64,000 bases of DNA, from NCBI GenBank assembly GCA_038237665.1, contig JBBRYK010000004.1:1-64000 (forward strand), in the 5' to 3' direction. The translations under genes were made by a program, and so were the position numbers. How positions within the stretch are numbered: position 1 is the first letter of the stretch; the number at the start of each line of letters is the position of its first letter. The notes beneath the pieces were generated by a model. The model did no database searches and was not told the origin of the DNA. It was given only the letters and a program-made list of their open reading frames with translations. Source of the stretch: JBBRYK01 sp038237665 (GTDB taxonomy: Bacteria > Actinomycetota > Thermoleophilia > Gaiellales > Gaiellaceae). Shown here one piece after another: positions 35,111 through 44,037 of the stretch.

Positions 35111-35146
35111 TGCCTGGCACCGTGCCTGGCACCGTGCCTGGCACCG
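35111..35146. repeat. Three tandem 12-bp units with palindromic core
   Basis: TGCCTGGCACCG is repeated exactly three times head to tail; each junction gives GTGCCTGGCAC, a palindrome. It lies between the flavoprotein stop (35168) and the lon promoter. It may act as a terminator or be a spreading repeat. Confidence 0.75.
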
Positions 35147-35167
35147 GGCCCTCCCGAGCAGGCGTGA

Positions 35168-36358
35168 TTAGCTGAGGCTCGGGGGCGGCGCGTGCGCCTT
35201 GATCGCGTCCTTGAGCGCCTGCTCGGTCGAGTCCTCCTGGCCGATGGAGAGGGCCGCGACCAGTCGCCCCTCCGCGAGGTACAGGCCGACCGCCTTGCGG
35301 TCCGATAGCGACCCGTGCAACTCGAAGGCGTCGAAGCCCTCGAGGTCGCCGAAGACCTTGAGCGAGAAGCCGAAGACCTCCGTGAAGAAGCTCGAGACGA
35401 TGTCGTAGCCGCCCTCGGCGCCGGCGAGCACCTTGCCGACCTCGGTGCCCTGGTAGTTCGCGTTCGACCAGTGCTCGATCCGGCGACGGCGGCCGAAGAT
35501 CGGGTCCGGAAAGTTGGCGATGTCGCCGGCGGCGTACACGTCCTCGGCGCTCGTCTGGTAGCGCTCGTCGACGACCACCCCGTTGCCGGTGTCGATCTCG
35601 CTGCCCTCGAGCAGGTCGAGCGCGGGCAGCACCCCGATCCCGACGACGGCCAGGTCGGCGTCGATGCTCAGGCCGGCGCGCGTCTCCGCTCCCATCAGCC
35701 GATCGCCGCCCCGGAACTCCGTGACCTCGTCGCCGTAGATGACGTCGACACCCTCGGCGCGGTAGATGCGGTCGAGCTCAGCGGACAGCTCATCCGAGCG
35801 CAGCGCATCGAAGAGGCCGCCGCCGCGGTGGAGGAGCGTGACCGCGACACCCTTGGTCCGCAGCGACGCCGCAACCTCGCAGGCGATGAAGCTGCCCCCG
35901 ACCACGAGCGCGCGCTGGACGGACCCGCCCTCGGCGGCCCCGCGAATACGAGTCGAATCGTCGAGAAAACGGAGCGTCCTCACACCTTCGAGATCGGCGC
36001 CGGGGACAACCGGCCGCCGGGGTCGCGCCCCGGTGGCGAGGAGCAGCTTGCGGTAGCCGTGCCGCTCGCCGCTCTGAAGCCCGATCTCGTGCGTATCGGG
36101 ATCGACACGCACGATCGGCGTCTCGAGGTGGACGGCGACGCCCTGCTCGTCGTAGTAGGAGGACGGCTCGACGTACGTGTCCTCCTGTTCGATCTCGCCG
36201 CGGAGGTAGCGCTTGGACAGCGGCGGACGGTGGTAGGGGACGAACCGGTCGCCCGAGAAGAGCGCGACGGAGCCCTGACCGCCCGCCTCACGGTACGCGC
36301 GAACGGCGCGTGCCGTGGTCAGCCCTCCGCCGACGATGACGAGATCGTAGTCAGCCAC
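35168..36358 (-). CDS. FAD-dependent pyridine nucleotide-disulfide-type reductase (ferredoxin reductase family)
   Basis: 396 residues. FAD motif YDLVIVGGGLTTARAV, NADH motif ALVVGGSFIACEVAASL (residues 148-164) and the second FAD motif VYAAGDIANFPDPIFGRRRRIEHW. No CxxxxC redox disulfide, so it belongs with ferredoxin/rubredoxin reductases and not thioredoxin-like disulfide reductases. The C-terminal domain (VSSFFTEVFGFSLKVFGD) resembles the reductase of ring-hydroxylating systems. The start is GTG. It lies 30 bp after sod on the same strand, so it may belong to an oxidative-stress unit. Confidence 0.85.
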   Translation of the reverse strand: MADYDLVIVGGGLTTARAVRAYREAGGQGSVALFSGDRFVPYHRPPLSKRYLRGEIEQEDTYVEPSSYYDEQGVAVHLETPIVRVDPDTHEIGLQSGERHGYRKLLLATGARPRRPVVPGADLEGVRTLRFLDDSTRIRGAAEGGSVQRALVVGGSFIACEVAASLRTKGVAVTLLHRGGGLFDALRSDELSAELDRIYRAEGVDVIYGDEVTEFRGGDRLMGAETRAGLSIDADLAVVGIGVLPALDLLEGSEIDTGNGVVVDERYQTSAEDVYAAGDIANFPDPIFGRRRRIEHWSNANYQGTEVGKVLAGAEGGYDIVSSFFTEVFGFSLKVFGDLEGFDAFELHGSLSDRKAVGLYLAEGRLVAALSIGQEDSTEQALKDAIKAHAPPPSLS

Positions 36359-36387
36359 TCAAGGGGAGAAACGAGCGGGCAAGGGGT

Positions 36388-36999
36388 CTAGCTTCCCACC
36401 GCCTGCTCGTAGCGCCGGCCGACCTCCTCCCAGTTGACGACGTTCCACCACGCCGCCAGGTAGTCGGGACGGCGGTTCTGGTACTTGAGGTAGTACGCGT
36501 GCTCCCAGACGTCGATGCCGAGCAGGGGCGTGTCGGCGTCGGAGATCGGCGAGTCCTGATTTGCGGTCGACCTGACCGCGAGCCCGGTCCCATCGTGCAG
36601 GAACCAGGTCCAGCCGCTGCCGAAACGCTTCACGCCGGCGTCGTTGACGGCCTCCTTGAGCGCGTCGAGACCGCCGAACGTGTCGTCGATCGCAGCGGCC
36701 AGCGGCCCCTGCGGCTCGCCGCCGCCGTTCGGGCTCATGATCTCCCAGAAGAGCGTGTGGTTCGCATGGCCGCCGGCGTTGTTGCGGACGGCCGCGCGCT
36801 TCTCCTCGGGGATGATTTCGAGAACGGCGAGGACCTGCTCGACGGGATGGTCGGCCCACTCGGTGCCCTCGAGCGCCTTGTTCGCGTTGTCGACGTAGGC
36901 CTGGTGGTGCTTGTCGTGGTGGACACGCATCGTCTGTTCGTCGATGTGCGGTTCCAGCGCGGCGTAGTCGTACGGCAGTGGCGGGACCTCGAACGGCAT
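36388..36999 (-). CDS. sodA: Fe/Mn superoxide dismutase
   Basis: 203 residues. Metal ligands are visible in RVHHDKHHQAYV (His), GGHANHTLFWEIM (His), and GIDVWEHAYYLKYQ (Asp and His). The GGHANH and GSGWTWF regions favour the Mn/cambialistic type, but metal identity cannot be settled from sequence alone. The ATG is preceded by GAAGGAG. It removes superoxide in the cytoplasm; the flavoprotein gene follows on the same strand. Confidence 0.93.
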   Translation of the reverse strand: MPFEVPPLPYDYAALEPHIDEQTMRVHHDKHHQAYVDNANKALEGTEWADHPVEQVLAVLEIIPEEKRAAVRNNAGGHANHTLFWEIMSPNGGGEPQGPLAAAIDDTFGGLDALKEAVNDAGVKRFGSGWTWFLHDGTGLAVRSTANQDSPISDADTPLLGIDVWEHAYYLKYQNRRPDYLAAWWNVVNWEEVGRRYEQAVGS

Positions 37000-37053
37000 C
37001 GTGTCTCCTTCCTCAGGGTCTCGGCCGATTCTTTCAGCTGGCGCGCTTCTTGG

Positions 37054-37059
37054 TAGGTT
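37054..37059 (+). promoter_or_regulatory. -10 box, leaderless promoter of lutA
   Basis: TAGGTT, six bases, ATG (37066). No Shine-Dalgarno sequence is present. Confidence 0.55.
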
Positions 37060-37065
37060 CGCCCG

Positions 37066-37758
37066 ATGGCCGAGCGCGTCCAGCTCTTCGCGACCTGCCT
37101 TGGCGACCTCATCTTTCCGGACGCTGTCGCCGACGCGGAGGCACTGCTTCGCGGCGCGGGTTTCGAGGTCGAGATCCCCCGCCGGCAGGTCTGCTGCGGC
37201 CAGCCCGCCTTCAACAGCGGCCACCACGCGGCGGCCCGCCGGGTTGCACGCACGTTCGTGCGCGCGTTCACGCGCGATGCGCCGATCGTGTGTCCGTCGG
37301 GCTCCTGCACGACGATGGCGTCGCATTACCTCCCGGAGCTCGTTGGCTGCGAGCCGTTCGACGTCTGGGAGCTGTCGGCCTTTCTGGACGCGCGCGGCGC
37401 CGCGCCGCCGCCTTTGAACGAAGGACGCGTCGTCTCCTACCACGACTCCTGCCACATGCTCCGCGAGCTCCGGATCTCCGAGGCGCCGCGCCGGCTGCTC
37501 GAGCACTCGGGTGCGATCGTGCGCCCGCTGGAACGTCCGGACCTCTGCTGCGGCTTCGGCGGGACGTTCTCCGTCCGACAACCGGAGCTCTCCGTGGCGA
37601 TGGCGGACGACAAGCTCGGCAGCGCGGGAGCCGTCGAGGCGCTAGTCAGCGCGGACCCCGGTTGCCTGATGCACCTGAACGGCCGCCGCGAGCGCACCGG
37701 CGCCGGACCGCCGCTCGTCCACCTCGCCACGGCGCTCGCTCGAGGAATCGACGCGTGA
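37066..37758 (+). CDS. lutA: Lactate utilisation protein A (cysteine-rich Fe-S subunit)
   Basis: 230 residues with the two CCG-type cysteine-rich repeats of the GlpC/HdrB family: RRQVCCGQPAFNSG with later SGSC, and YHDSCHM with RPDLCCGFGGTFSV. These bind a non-cubane iron-sulfur cluster. LutABC oxidises L-lactate to pyruvate. The ATG is leaderless. The stop overlaps lutB (GTGA). Confidence 0.88.
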   Translation: MAERVQLFATCLGDLIFPDAVADAEALLRGAGFEVEIPRRQVCCGQPAFNSGHHAAARRVARTFVRAFTRDAPIVCPSGSCTTMASHYLPELVGCEPFDVWELSAFLDARGAAPPPLNEGRVVSYHDSCHMLRELRISEAPRRLLEHSGAIVRPLERPDLCCGFGGTFSVRQPELSVAMADDKLGSAGAVEALVSADPGCLMHLNGRRERTGAGPPLVHLATALARGIDA

Positions 37759-39128
37759 CCGAGCTCAGGCAGCCGCCGGGTCGCTTCCGTGACACCGCGC
37801 GCGAGGCCCTGGGCCGCGGGCATACGCAGGAGGCCCTCGCCGCCGCAACGGCGCGGCTTCGAGACGGCCGCGTGGCCGCCTGGGAGGGGCTCGATGACGT
37901 CGAGGCCCTGCGAGAGCGCGCACACGAGATCCGGATGCGGACGATCGACGACCTCGACCGCTACCTGGCCGAGTTCACGCAGAACGTCGAACGTCTCGGC
38001 GGCCGCGTCTTCCATGCCGTGACGGCAGAGGAGGCCAGGGGCTACGTGGTGGACGTGTGCCGCAGGCGCGGCGCGCGCATCGTCGCGAAGTCGAAATCGA
38101 TGGCCTCGGAGGAGATCGGACTGAACGAGGCGCTCGAGGCGGCGGGCGTCCGGCCGGTGGAGACAGACCTGGGCGAATACATCCTCCAGCTCGCGGGAGA
38201 GCACCCCGTGCATATCATCGCCCCGGCGATCGAAAAGACGGCCCTGGAGGTTTCGGAGCTCCTCTCGAGCGTTGAGGGCAGGCCGGTCCCGGTGGAGCTC
38301 GAGGCGCTGACGCAGGCCGCCCGCGGCCAGCTTCGAGAGGTCTTCCAGACCGCCGACGTCGGTGTCACAGGCGCGAACTTCGGCGTCGTGGAGACCGGCT
38401 CGATCTGCCTCGTCACCAATGAAGGCAACGGCCGGCTCGTCAGCGCCCTGCCCCCCGTCCATATCGCGATCATCGGCATGGAGCGGCTGGTGCCAACGCT
38501 GGCCGACCTGGCCCCGCTCCTCAAGCTGCTCGCCCGCAGCGCCACGGGCCAGAAGCTCTCGACGTACACGACGCTGATCACCGGGCCACGCCGCGAGGGC
38601 GAGGAGGACGGCCCCGACGAGCTTCATGTTGTCATTCTAGACAACGGTAGGACCAACCTTAGACGCGGCCGCTACAAGGAAATGCTCGCGTGCATCCGCT
38701 GCGGCGCCTGCCTGAACGTCTGCCCGGTGTACCGCCGTGGTGGGGGCGGCGCGTACGGCCCGGTGTACTCGGGCCCGATGGGGGCGGTGCTCGCACCGCT
38801 CCTCGTCGGCCTCGAGCATGCCAAGGCGCTTCCGCACGCCTCCTCTCTCTGCGGTGCCTGCACCGAGGCCTGCCCGGTGAAGATCCCGCTTCACGAGCTG
38901 CTGCTCGACCTGCGGCGAGATCTGGTCGCCGAAGGCGTCGCCTCGCCCTTCGAGCGGCTCGCGTTCACGCTCTGGTCAATCGCGTGGAGCTCGCCCCTCG
39001 GCTACCGCCTCTCGACTCGTGTCGCTCGGCTCGGTCAGCCGTTCGGAGGCCTGATCGGGCCAGGCCGCGCGTGGGCAGCCGGACGCGCCCTACCGAAACT
39101 CCGCCCGCGCTTCCGCGACCGGCGATGA
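37755..39128 (+). CDS. lutB: Lactate utilisation protein B (LUD plus 2x[4Fe-4S])
   Basis: 457 residues. LUD domain 60-300 (VAKSKSMASEEIGLNEALEAAGV; ADVGVTGANFGVVETGSICLVTNEGNGRL) and two ferredoxin-type cluster motifs CIRCGACLNVCPVYR and CGACTEACPVKIPLHELL, then a membrane-proximal helical tail. GTG start overlapping lutA stop. In LutABC this subunit passes electrons onward. Confidence 0.9.
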   Translation: MTELRQPPGRFRDTAREALGRGHTQEALAAATARLRDGRVAAWEGLDDVEALRERAHEIRMRTIDDLDRYLAEFTQNVERLGGRVFHAVTAEEARGYVVDVCRRRGARIVAKSKSMASEEIGLNEALEAAGVRPVETDLGEYILQLAGEHPVHIIAPAIEKTALEVSELLSSVEGRPVPVELEALTQAARGQLREVFQTADVGVTGANFGVVETGSICLVTNEGNGRLVSALPPVHIAIIGMERLVPTLADLAPLLKLLARSATGQKLSTYTTLITGPRREGEEDGPDELHVVILDNGRTNLRRGRYKEMLACIRCGACLNVCPVYRRGGGGAYGPVYSGPMGAVLAPLLVGLEHAKALPHASSLCGACTEACPVKIPLHELLLDLRRDLVAEGVASPFERLAFTLWSIAWSSPLGYRLSTRVARLGQPFGGLIGPGRAWAAGRALPKLRPRFRDRR

Positions 39129-39496
39129 GCCTCGTCGACCAGTTCGCCGAGAACGCGGAGACGGCGGGGTTCAGGGTGCACCGCCGGGAGGCGCCCCAGC
39201 TCGAGGGCGCAGGCGTCTCCCGGGCGATCTACGGGCTCGCCGACACCGGCAGCGTCGTCCTGGCGGCCGCGCCCGACGAGCCTCGCGCCCGGTCGCTCCT
39301 GCCGGCGGTCCACATCACGCTCCTCCGCGAGGACCTGATCCTCCCGGGGCTGGACGAGCTCTTCGCCGCCGTGGGCGGCTCGCTCCCGAGTGCGTTGGCG
39401 ATCGTGACCGGCCCGAGCCGGAGCGCCGACATCGAGCAACGGCTCACGGTGGGCGTCCACGGGCCCCGCGAGGTCCACGTCGTGCTCCTTCCCTAG
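39125..39496 (+). CDS. lutC: Lactate utilisation protein C, compact form
   Basis: 123 residues, a LUD-domain protein reduced to its C-terminal half (VSRAIYGLADTGSVVLAA; LLPAVHITLLREDLIL; IVTGPSRSADIEQRLTVGVHGPREVHVVLL). Bacillus LutC is about 240 residues, so the N-terminal half is much shortened; the conserved glycine-rich core is kept. ATG overlapping lutB stop. The TAG stop also starts the -10 box for dinB. Confidence 0.82.
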   Translation: MSLVDQFAENAETAGFRVHRREAPQLEGAGVSRAIYGLADTGSVVLAAAPDEPRARSLLPAVHITLLREDLILPGLDELFAAVGGSLPSALAIVTGPSRSADIEQRLTVGVHGPREVHVVLLP

Positions 39497-39499
39497 GGT
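39494..39499 (+). promoter_or_regulatory. -10 box, leaderless promoter of dinB
   Basis: TAGGGT, six bases, GTG (39506). Its TAG is the lutC stop codon. Confidence 0.55.
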
Positions 39500-39505
39500 G
39501 CTCGA

Positions 39506-40558
39506 GTGATCCTCGCGCACCTCGACCTCGATGCCTTCTTCGCTGCCGTCGAGGAGCTCGAGGCGCCTGCGCTCGCCTCGAAGCCGCTCATCGTCGGCGG
39601 CGATCCGCACGGCCGCGGGGTCGTCGCAACTGCCAACTACCACGCGCGCCGATTCGGGATCCACTCGGCGATGAGCTGCGCGGAGGCGCTTCGGCGCTGC
39701 CCCAAGGCCGTTTTCGTCCGTCCGCGCCACTCGCTCTACCGCGAGTACTCGCGCGCGGTCTGGACCGCGGCGCGAGAGGTGGTCCCGACGGTGGAGCGGA
39801 CGGGGCTGGACGAGGGGTACCTCGACCTCGCGGAGGTGGCGCGCGACTTCCTCGACGCACGGAGGCACGGTGAGGCGATTCAGGCGGCCGTTCGAGCCAC
39901 CACCAGCCTGACCTGCTCGCTTGGGATCGCGAGCTGCAAGGTCGTGGCCAAGGTGGCCAGCGACCGGCGCAAGCCGGGTGGGCTCGTGGTCGTTCCGCCG
40001 GGGCGAGAGGCCGAGTTCCTGGCTCCGTTCGAGATCCGGCTGCTCCCGGGCGTCGGCCCGAGCGCGCAAGAACGGCTCGCCCGGGCCGGCGTCACGACGA
40101 TCGGCGACCTCGCCGCACTCTCGGACGCCAATCTCGCCGGCGTCCTCTCCGGCAGGGTCGGCCGCGTACTCCGCGATCGTGCCCGCGGGCACGATCCGCG
40201 GCCCCTGGAGCTCTCGGCCGAGCGAATCTCGATCAGCCAGGAGGAGACCTTCGAGCGCGACATCTCCGACCGGGAGCAGCTGCACGCCGAGCTGCAGCGC
40301 ATGGCGGCACGCCTGGCCGAGCTGCTCGCCGAGAAGGGTCAGTCGGCCCGGACGGTGACGACGAAGGTCCGCTACCCCGACTTCTCGATCAGGAGCAGGT
40401 CGCGCACGCTTCTCGCCGGAGTCGACGACGCGGCGACGATCGGCGACACGGCCTGCGCGCTCCTCGACCGCGCCCTCCGGGACCGGCCGGGCGCACTACG
40501 CCTCGTCGGCGTCGGCGTTTCGAATCTGGCGGGGTACCGCCAGCTTGCGCTGACGTAG
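39506..40558 (+). CDS. dinB: DNA polymerase IV (Y family)
   Basis: 350 residues. Palm and finger motifs ILAHLDLDAFFAAVEELE (metal-binding Asp), GVVATANYHARRFGI, and the second carboxylate cluster ERTGLDEGYLDL; the thumb has LPGVGPSAQERLARAGV (helix-hairpin-helix). The little-finger domain follows to the end; no clear beta-clamp peptide is obvious. It copies damaged DNA with low fidelity. Its separate -10 indicates transcription independent of lutABC. Confidence 0.92.
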   Translation: MILAHLDLDAFFAAVEELEAPALASKPLIVGGDPHGRGVVATANYHARRFGIHSAMSCAEALRRCPKAVFVRPRHSLYREYSRAVWTAAREVVPTVERTGLDEGYLDLAEVARDFLDARRHGEAIQAAVRATTSLTCSLGIASCKVVAKVASDRRKPGGLVVVPPGREAEFLAPFEIRLLPGVGPSAQERLARAGVTTIGDLAALSDANLAGVLSGRVGRVLRDRARGHDPRPLELSAERISISQEETFERDISDREQLHAELQRMAARLAELLAEKGQSARTVTTKVRYPDFSIRSRSRTLLAGVDDAATIGDTACALLDRALRDRPGALRLVGVGVSNLAGYRQLALT

Positions 40559-40561
40559 CTG

Positions 40562-42541
40562 TTAGCGAAGCCGCCGAAGCGCGGCGGAAGCGCGCTTGAC
40601 GAGCTCGTCCAGGGCGATCATGCGCGCGCCGTCCAGGTGGTACGGCTCGTCGTCGGGCGGGCGAATCGAAACCCAGCCCTTGATCCCCTGGAGCGGGGCG
40701 ACGGCCTCCTTGTTCTTGCGAGCGGCCTCCTCGCCGGCGTGGGCGATGCACCGAGCCCGGCGCGTTCGGTCGTCGTGCAGCCAGAAGCTCGCCTCGGGCA
40801 CCTCGAGCATGTGCACTGCTGCCTCGACGGTCTCGCGGGCCACGACATCCTCGGACTCGGCGGACAGGAGCGCGTCGGAGAACTCGAGCAGCGCGTTCGC
40901 CCGCTTGACCTCGCGCAGCTGACGCTCGTACATCCGGGCCTTCTCGAGTGAGACCGACGCATGGCCGGCGAGGACTTCGAGCAGGCGGACGTCGTCCTCG
41001 TCGAACTGACCCGTGCCGAGCTGCGAGATCACGAGCACGCCGATGGCGCGCGACCCGGACATGAAGGGCACCGCCATCAGCGACTCCGCGATCTCCTCGG
41101 TGTCCGGGATCTTGATCGCGAACGCGCACTCCTGCCCGTTCGCCACCAGCTGCGAGCGGCCCGTCTCGGCCGCGCGGCCGGTGACGCCCTGGCCGACCTC
41201 GCACCGGAGCCGCTCCACGCCCTTCCTACAGTCCTCGCAGTCGTCGCCGCGAAACGCGATCGGAACGAGGTCGTCGCCCTCCCGGAGGTAGACGCGGCAG
41301 TTGTGGTAATCGACGAGGACGCGAAGCTCGTTGGCGATCGCCATCCCGATCTCGTTGACGTCGTTCAACCGGTTGAGCTTCCCGGCGAGGCTCTGAAGCA
41401 TCTTCAGGTGGGCGATCGACCGCACGTCACGGCCTTCGCCCGAGTCCTCGGGCCGCTCGACCTGGGCGGCGTCGTCGAACTGGACGACCTGGTTCTTTCC
41501 GCGTGCCTTGGCGGTGAGCATGGCCGCGTCGGCACAGGCGACCAGCGCCCGGGGGTTGGTTGCGTCCTTCGGGCCCTGCGCGATCCCGATCGAAACCGTC
41601 ACCCGGCCCGCCGGGTCGTGCTCCAGCGTCGCGAGGCGCTCCCTGAGGCGGTCGGCGAGCCCGACGGCGTCTTCGACGCCGCAGGACGGCATGATCACCG
41701 CGAACTCCTCACCGCCGAGCCGGCAGACCACGTCGGACGTTCGGACCGTGGCGGACGTCATCTCGGCCAGCGCAACGAGCAACTGGTCGCCGACGCCGTG
41801 GCCGTGCACGTCGTTCGTTCGCTTGAAGTCGTCGATGTCCATGACGAGGAGCGAGATCACGTCGCGCGAACGGCTTGCGCGGTTGAGCTCGGCGCGAAGG
41901 CGGTCGTGGAAATAGCGGTGGTTGAAAAGGCCCGTGAGCGAGTCGGTCTGTGCCTGATGCTCGAGGTGGGCTCGGATCTGGGCGTTGTCCAGTGCGAGCG
42001 CAGCGGCGTCGCCGAACGACTTCGCGAGCTCGAATTCGTCGTCGACGAAGCGGGCATCCTCGCCCAGCCGGTAGATGTTCAGCGTCCCCTTCAGCTGGCC
42101 GCGCGCGACCAGCGGGACGGCGATCAGCGCTTCGGGATCGGGCGGTGTCCCGGGGACGAAGTGCACGCGCGGATCGAGGTGCGCCGCGTTCGTCATCACT
42201 GCCTCGCGGTGCTCCGCGGCCCACCCGGTCAGGCCCTGGCCGTAGAGCGGCCGCGTGCGAAAGATCTCCTCCAGCCAGTCGCTGCGGCCGAGCACGGCGA
42301 AGAGCTCGCGACGGTTCTCGTCGGCCTGGTAGATCGTCAGAGCGTCGTAGGGCACGAGCTCGCCGAGCGTGTCGGCGACCCGGTCGAGGACGCGCTCGAG
42401 GCTCGTTTCGGAGAGGACCTCGTGGAAGACTTCGGCAAGTCGGCGGTAGGACGCGATGAGGGCATCGCGGCGTGCGTCGGCCGCCTCCACGAACGGAGGC
42501 CGGCGCAGCGGGATTGCAGCCTCTGAGGCACGGCGAATCAT
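40562..42541 (-). CDS. GAF-GGDEF-GAF sensor, probable diguanylate cyclase
   Basis: 659 residues. GAF 30-190, GGDEF 205-360 with active-site RLGGEEF near 275 and an inhibitory RxxD (RTSD) five residues before it, second GAF 385-540 with cysteine pairs (DDCEDCRKG), then a third GAF-like/degenerate domain to the end. An intact GGEEF indicates c-di-GMP synthesis with product inhibition. No EAL domain, no membrane span, so it is cytoplasmic; the GAF cysteines could bind a metal, heme or redox signal. GGAGAA precedes the ATG. It is convergent with dinB (4-bp gap). Confidence 0.88.
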   Translation of the reverse strand: MIRRASEAAIPLRRPPFVEAADARRDALIASYRRLAEVFHEVLSETSLERVLDRVADTLGELVPYDALTIYQADENRRELFAVLGRSDWLEEIFRTRPLYGQGLTGWAAEHREAVMTNAAHLDPRVHFVPGTPPDPEALIAVPLVARGQLKGTLNIYRLGEDARFVDDEFELAKSFGDAAALALDNAQIRAHLEHQAQTDSLTGLFNHRYFHDRLRAELNRASRSRDVISLLVMDIDDFKRTNDVHGHGVGDQLLVALAEMTSATVRTSDVVCRLGGEEFAVIMPSCGVEDAVGLADRLRERLATLEHDPAGRVTVSIGIAQGPKDATNPRALVACADAAMLTAKARGKNQVVQFDDAAQVERPEDSGEGRDVRSIAHLKMLQSLAGKLNRLNDVNEIGMAIANELRVLVDYHNCRVYLREGDDLVPIAFRGDDCEDCRKGVERLRCEVGQGVTGRAAETGRSQLVANGQECAFAIKIPDTEEIAESLMAVPFMSGSRAIGVLVISQLGTGQFDEDDVRLLEVLAGHASVSLEKARMYERQLREVKRANALLEFSDALLSAESEDVVARETVEAAVHMLEVPEASFWLHDDRTRRARCIAHAGEEAARKNKEAVAPLQGIKGWVSIRPPDDEPYHLDGARMIALDELVKRASAALRRLR

Positions 42542-42602
42542 CGGTTCTCCAGCGCTATCGGCATCGGGCCGAACCCGCTTGAATCAGATGTTCCCGTCGG
42601 AC

Positions 42603-42695
42603 TTAGAGCGGTTGCTCCTCGCCTTCCCAGTAGTCCAGGCGGTCGAGCCTCGTGATCAGGCCGAGGCCGCGGAAGTAGATCTAGTGCGCGATCAC
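42603..42695 (-). pseudogene. Small frame with in-frame amber after cofE
   Basis: GTG overlapping the cofE stop (GTGA) reads VIAH, then TAG, then IYFRGLGLITRLDRLDYWEG and EEQPL before TAA. Codon use after the TAG is strongly gene-like. Either a 30-residue protein with a nonsense codon at position 5, or a 25-residue protein starting at ATC after the TAG. No family recognised. Confidence 0.3.
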
Positions 42696-43420
42696 CGAAA
42701 CAGCGAGCGTTCGCGGGGCATGACGAGGTCGCGGGCGGTCCCTGCTCCCGCGAGGTCGAGCCCGCGCACCACCGCTACGGGCACGCCGTCGGTCTTCCCC
42801 CGGACGAGCTCGCCGGCGGAAGCGATCTCGTCGGCGACGGCGATCTCGGTCGAGCGCAGGTCGTAGCCGTTGCGGTCGCGGGTGCCGCGCAGATCGCGGA
42901 GCGTCTCGATCCCGGCCGCACCGATGGCGACGTCGGTCGTCCCGTTCCGGAAGGGCCGGCCGAAGGAGTCGCTGACGACGACGCCGACGGTCCGGCCTGT
43001 GAGCTCGCCGAGGCGGTCACGAAGGCGAGCGGCCGACGCATCGGGGTCGACCGGAAGCAGAACGAGGGCATCGCGCTCGGGCGCATTGGAGGCATCGACG
43101 CCCGCGGAAGCGCAGACGAACCCGTGCGAGGTCTCGGCAATGAGCAGCGGCCGCCTGGCGCGGACGATGCGGACCGTTTCGCGGAGGATCACCTCGACCT
43201 GGCGCGCGTCGTGGTCGGCGGCCAGGGCCGTCGCGCGCCGCGAGGGCTCCACCTCCGCCAGCCGGACCACCCTCCCCTCCGCCTTCGACACCACCTTTTG
43301 CGCGACGACGACGACATCGCCGTTCTCCAGCTCGACGCGCGCGGCGATCAGCGCCGCGAGGTCGTCACCCTCAGCGATCTCGGGCAGGCCCTCGACGGGA
43401 AGGATGCGAAGCTCGGTCAC
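42692..43420 (-). CDS. cofE: Coenzyme F420-0:L-glutamate ligase
   Basis: 242 residues. CofE/FbiB N-domain features: PVEGLPEIAEGDDLAALI, VVVVAQKVVSKAEGRVV, GVVVSDSFGRPFRNGTTDVAIGAAG and DLRGTRDRNGYDLRST with metal-binding acids. It adds glutamates to F420-0. GTG start overlapping the stop of the upstream fno gene (GTGA). It lacks the C-terminal nitroreductase-like domain of mycobacterial FbiB. Last gene of a four-gene F420 operon. Confidence 0.92.
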   Translation of the reverse strand: MTELRILPVEGLPEIAEGDDLAALIAARVELENGDVVVVAQKVVSKAEGRVVRLAEVEPSRRATALAADHDARQVEVILRETVRIVRARRPLLIAETSHGFVCASAGVDASNAPERDALVLLPVDPDASAARLRDRLGELTGRTVGVVVSDSFGRPFRNGTTDVAIGAAGIETLRDLRGTRDRNGYDLRSTEIAVADEIASAGELVRGKTDGVPVAVVRGLDLAGAGTARDLVMPRERSLFR

Positions 43421-44037
43421 TCCAGTTCGGTGACTCGGATGCCGGCATGCGTCTTGTAGCGACGGTTGATGTTGACGATGACGGCCGTCAGCCCTTCGAG
43501 CGAACGCGCGCTCCCGAGTGGACCAGCATCGACGGCGCGGCCGCTGACCAGGCCCTCGGCGAGGTCGAGAACCAGCGCCTTCGCATCGGGATCGTCGCCG
43601 GAGATGAGCGCGTCCTGGTCCGGCGGCTCGGCGGCGGCGAGATTCTGAGCGGCGAGGGAGTGCAGCCCGGCGACGACAGGCCCCGAGACGATCCCGGCCA
43701 CGCGCTCGGCAAGCGAAAGCTCGTCAGGGCCCGGATAGACGCCCTCGCTCGAAAAGCGCAGCTCGCTGGCCACGCTCAGTACCGGAATGTCGCCGAGCGC
43801 GGCCGCAAGCTGGCGGGCGGTGTCGAGGACGGCGTCGGCGTTGACGGCCAGCACGGCCAGGTCGGCCTCCGCGACCGCATCTTCGTTCGCGGCGCCTTTG
43901 ACCCCGAGCTCCTCCGCCCTTTCGCGCGCCCGCTCGGCGCTCCTCGAGCCAATGGTGACCTCATGGCCGGCCTCGCGGAGCCGCACAGCGAGCGCTCTCC
44001 CGAACGGCCCGGTGCCGCCGATGATTCCAACCTTCAA
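43417..44037 (-). CDS. fno: F420H2:NADP oxidoreductase
   Basis: 206 residues from a TTG that overlaps the cofD stop (TTGA). Rossmann motif KVGIIGGTGPFGRALAVRL, NADP-type GSRSAERARERAEEL, and LSVASELRFSSEGV. It moves hydride between NADPH and F420. A TTG start is used because any longer start would lie inside cofD. Lying between cofD and cofE ties it to F420 metabolism. Confidence 0.88.
   Translation of the reverse strand: MKVGIIGGTGPFGRALAVRLREAGHEVTIGSRSAERARERAEELGVKGAANEDAVAEADLAVLAVNADAVLDTARQLAAALGDIPVLSVASELRFSSEGVYPGPDELSLAERVAGIVSGPVVAGLHSLAAQNLAAAEPPDQDALISGDDPDAKALVLDLAEGLVSGRAVDAGPLGSARSLEGLTAVIVNINRRYKTHAGIRVTELE

Noticed and set aside
35111..35146. CRISPR-like array
   Set aside because: Units are 12 bp and contiguous with no spacers, and there are no cas genes.
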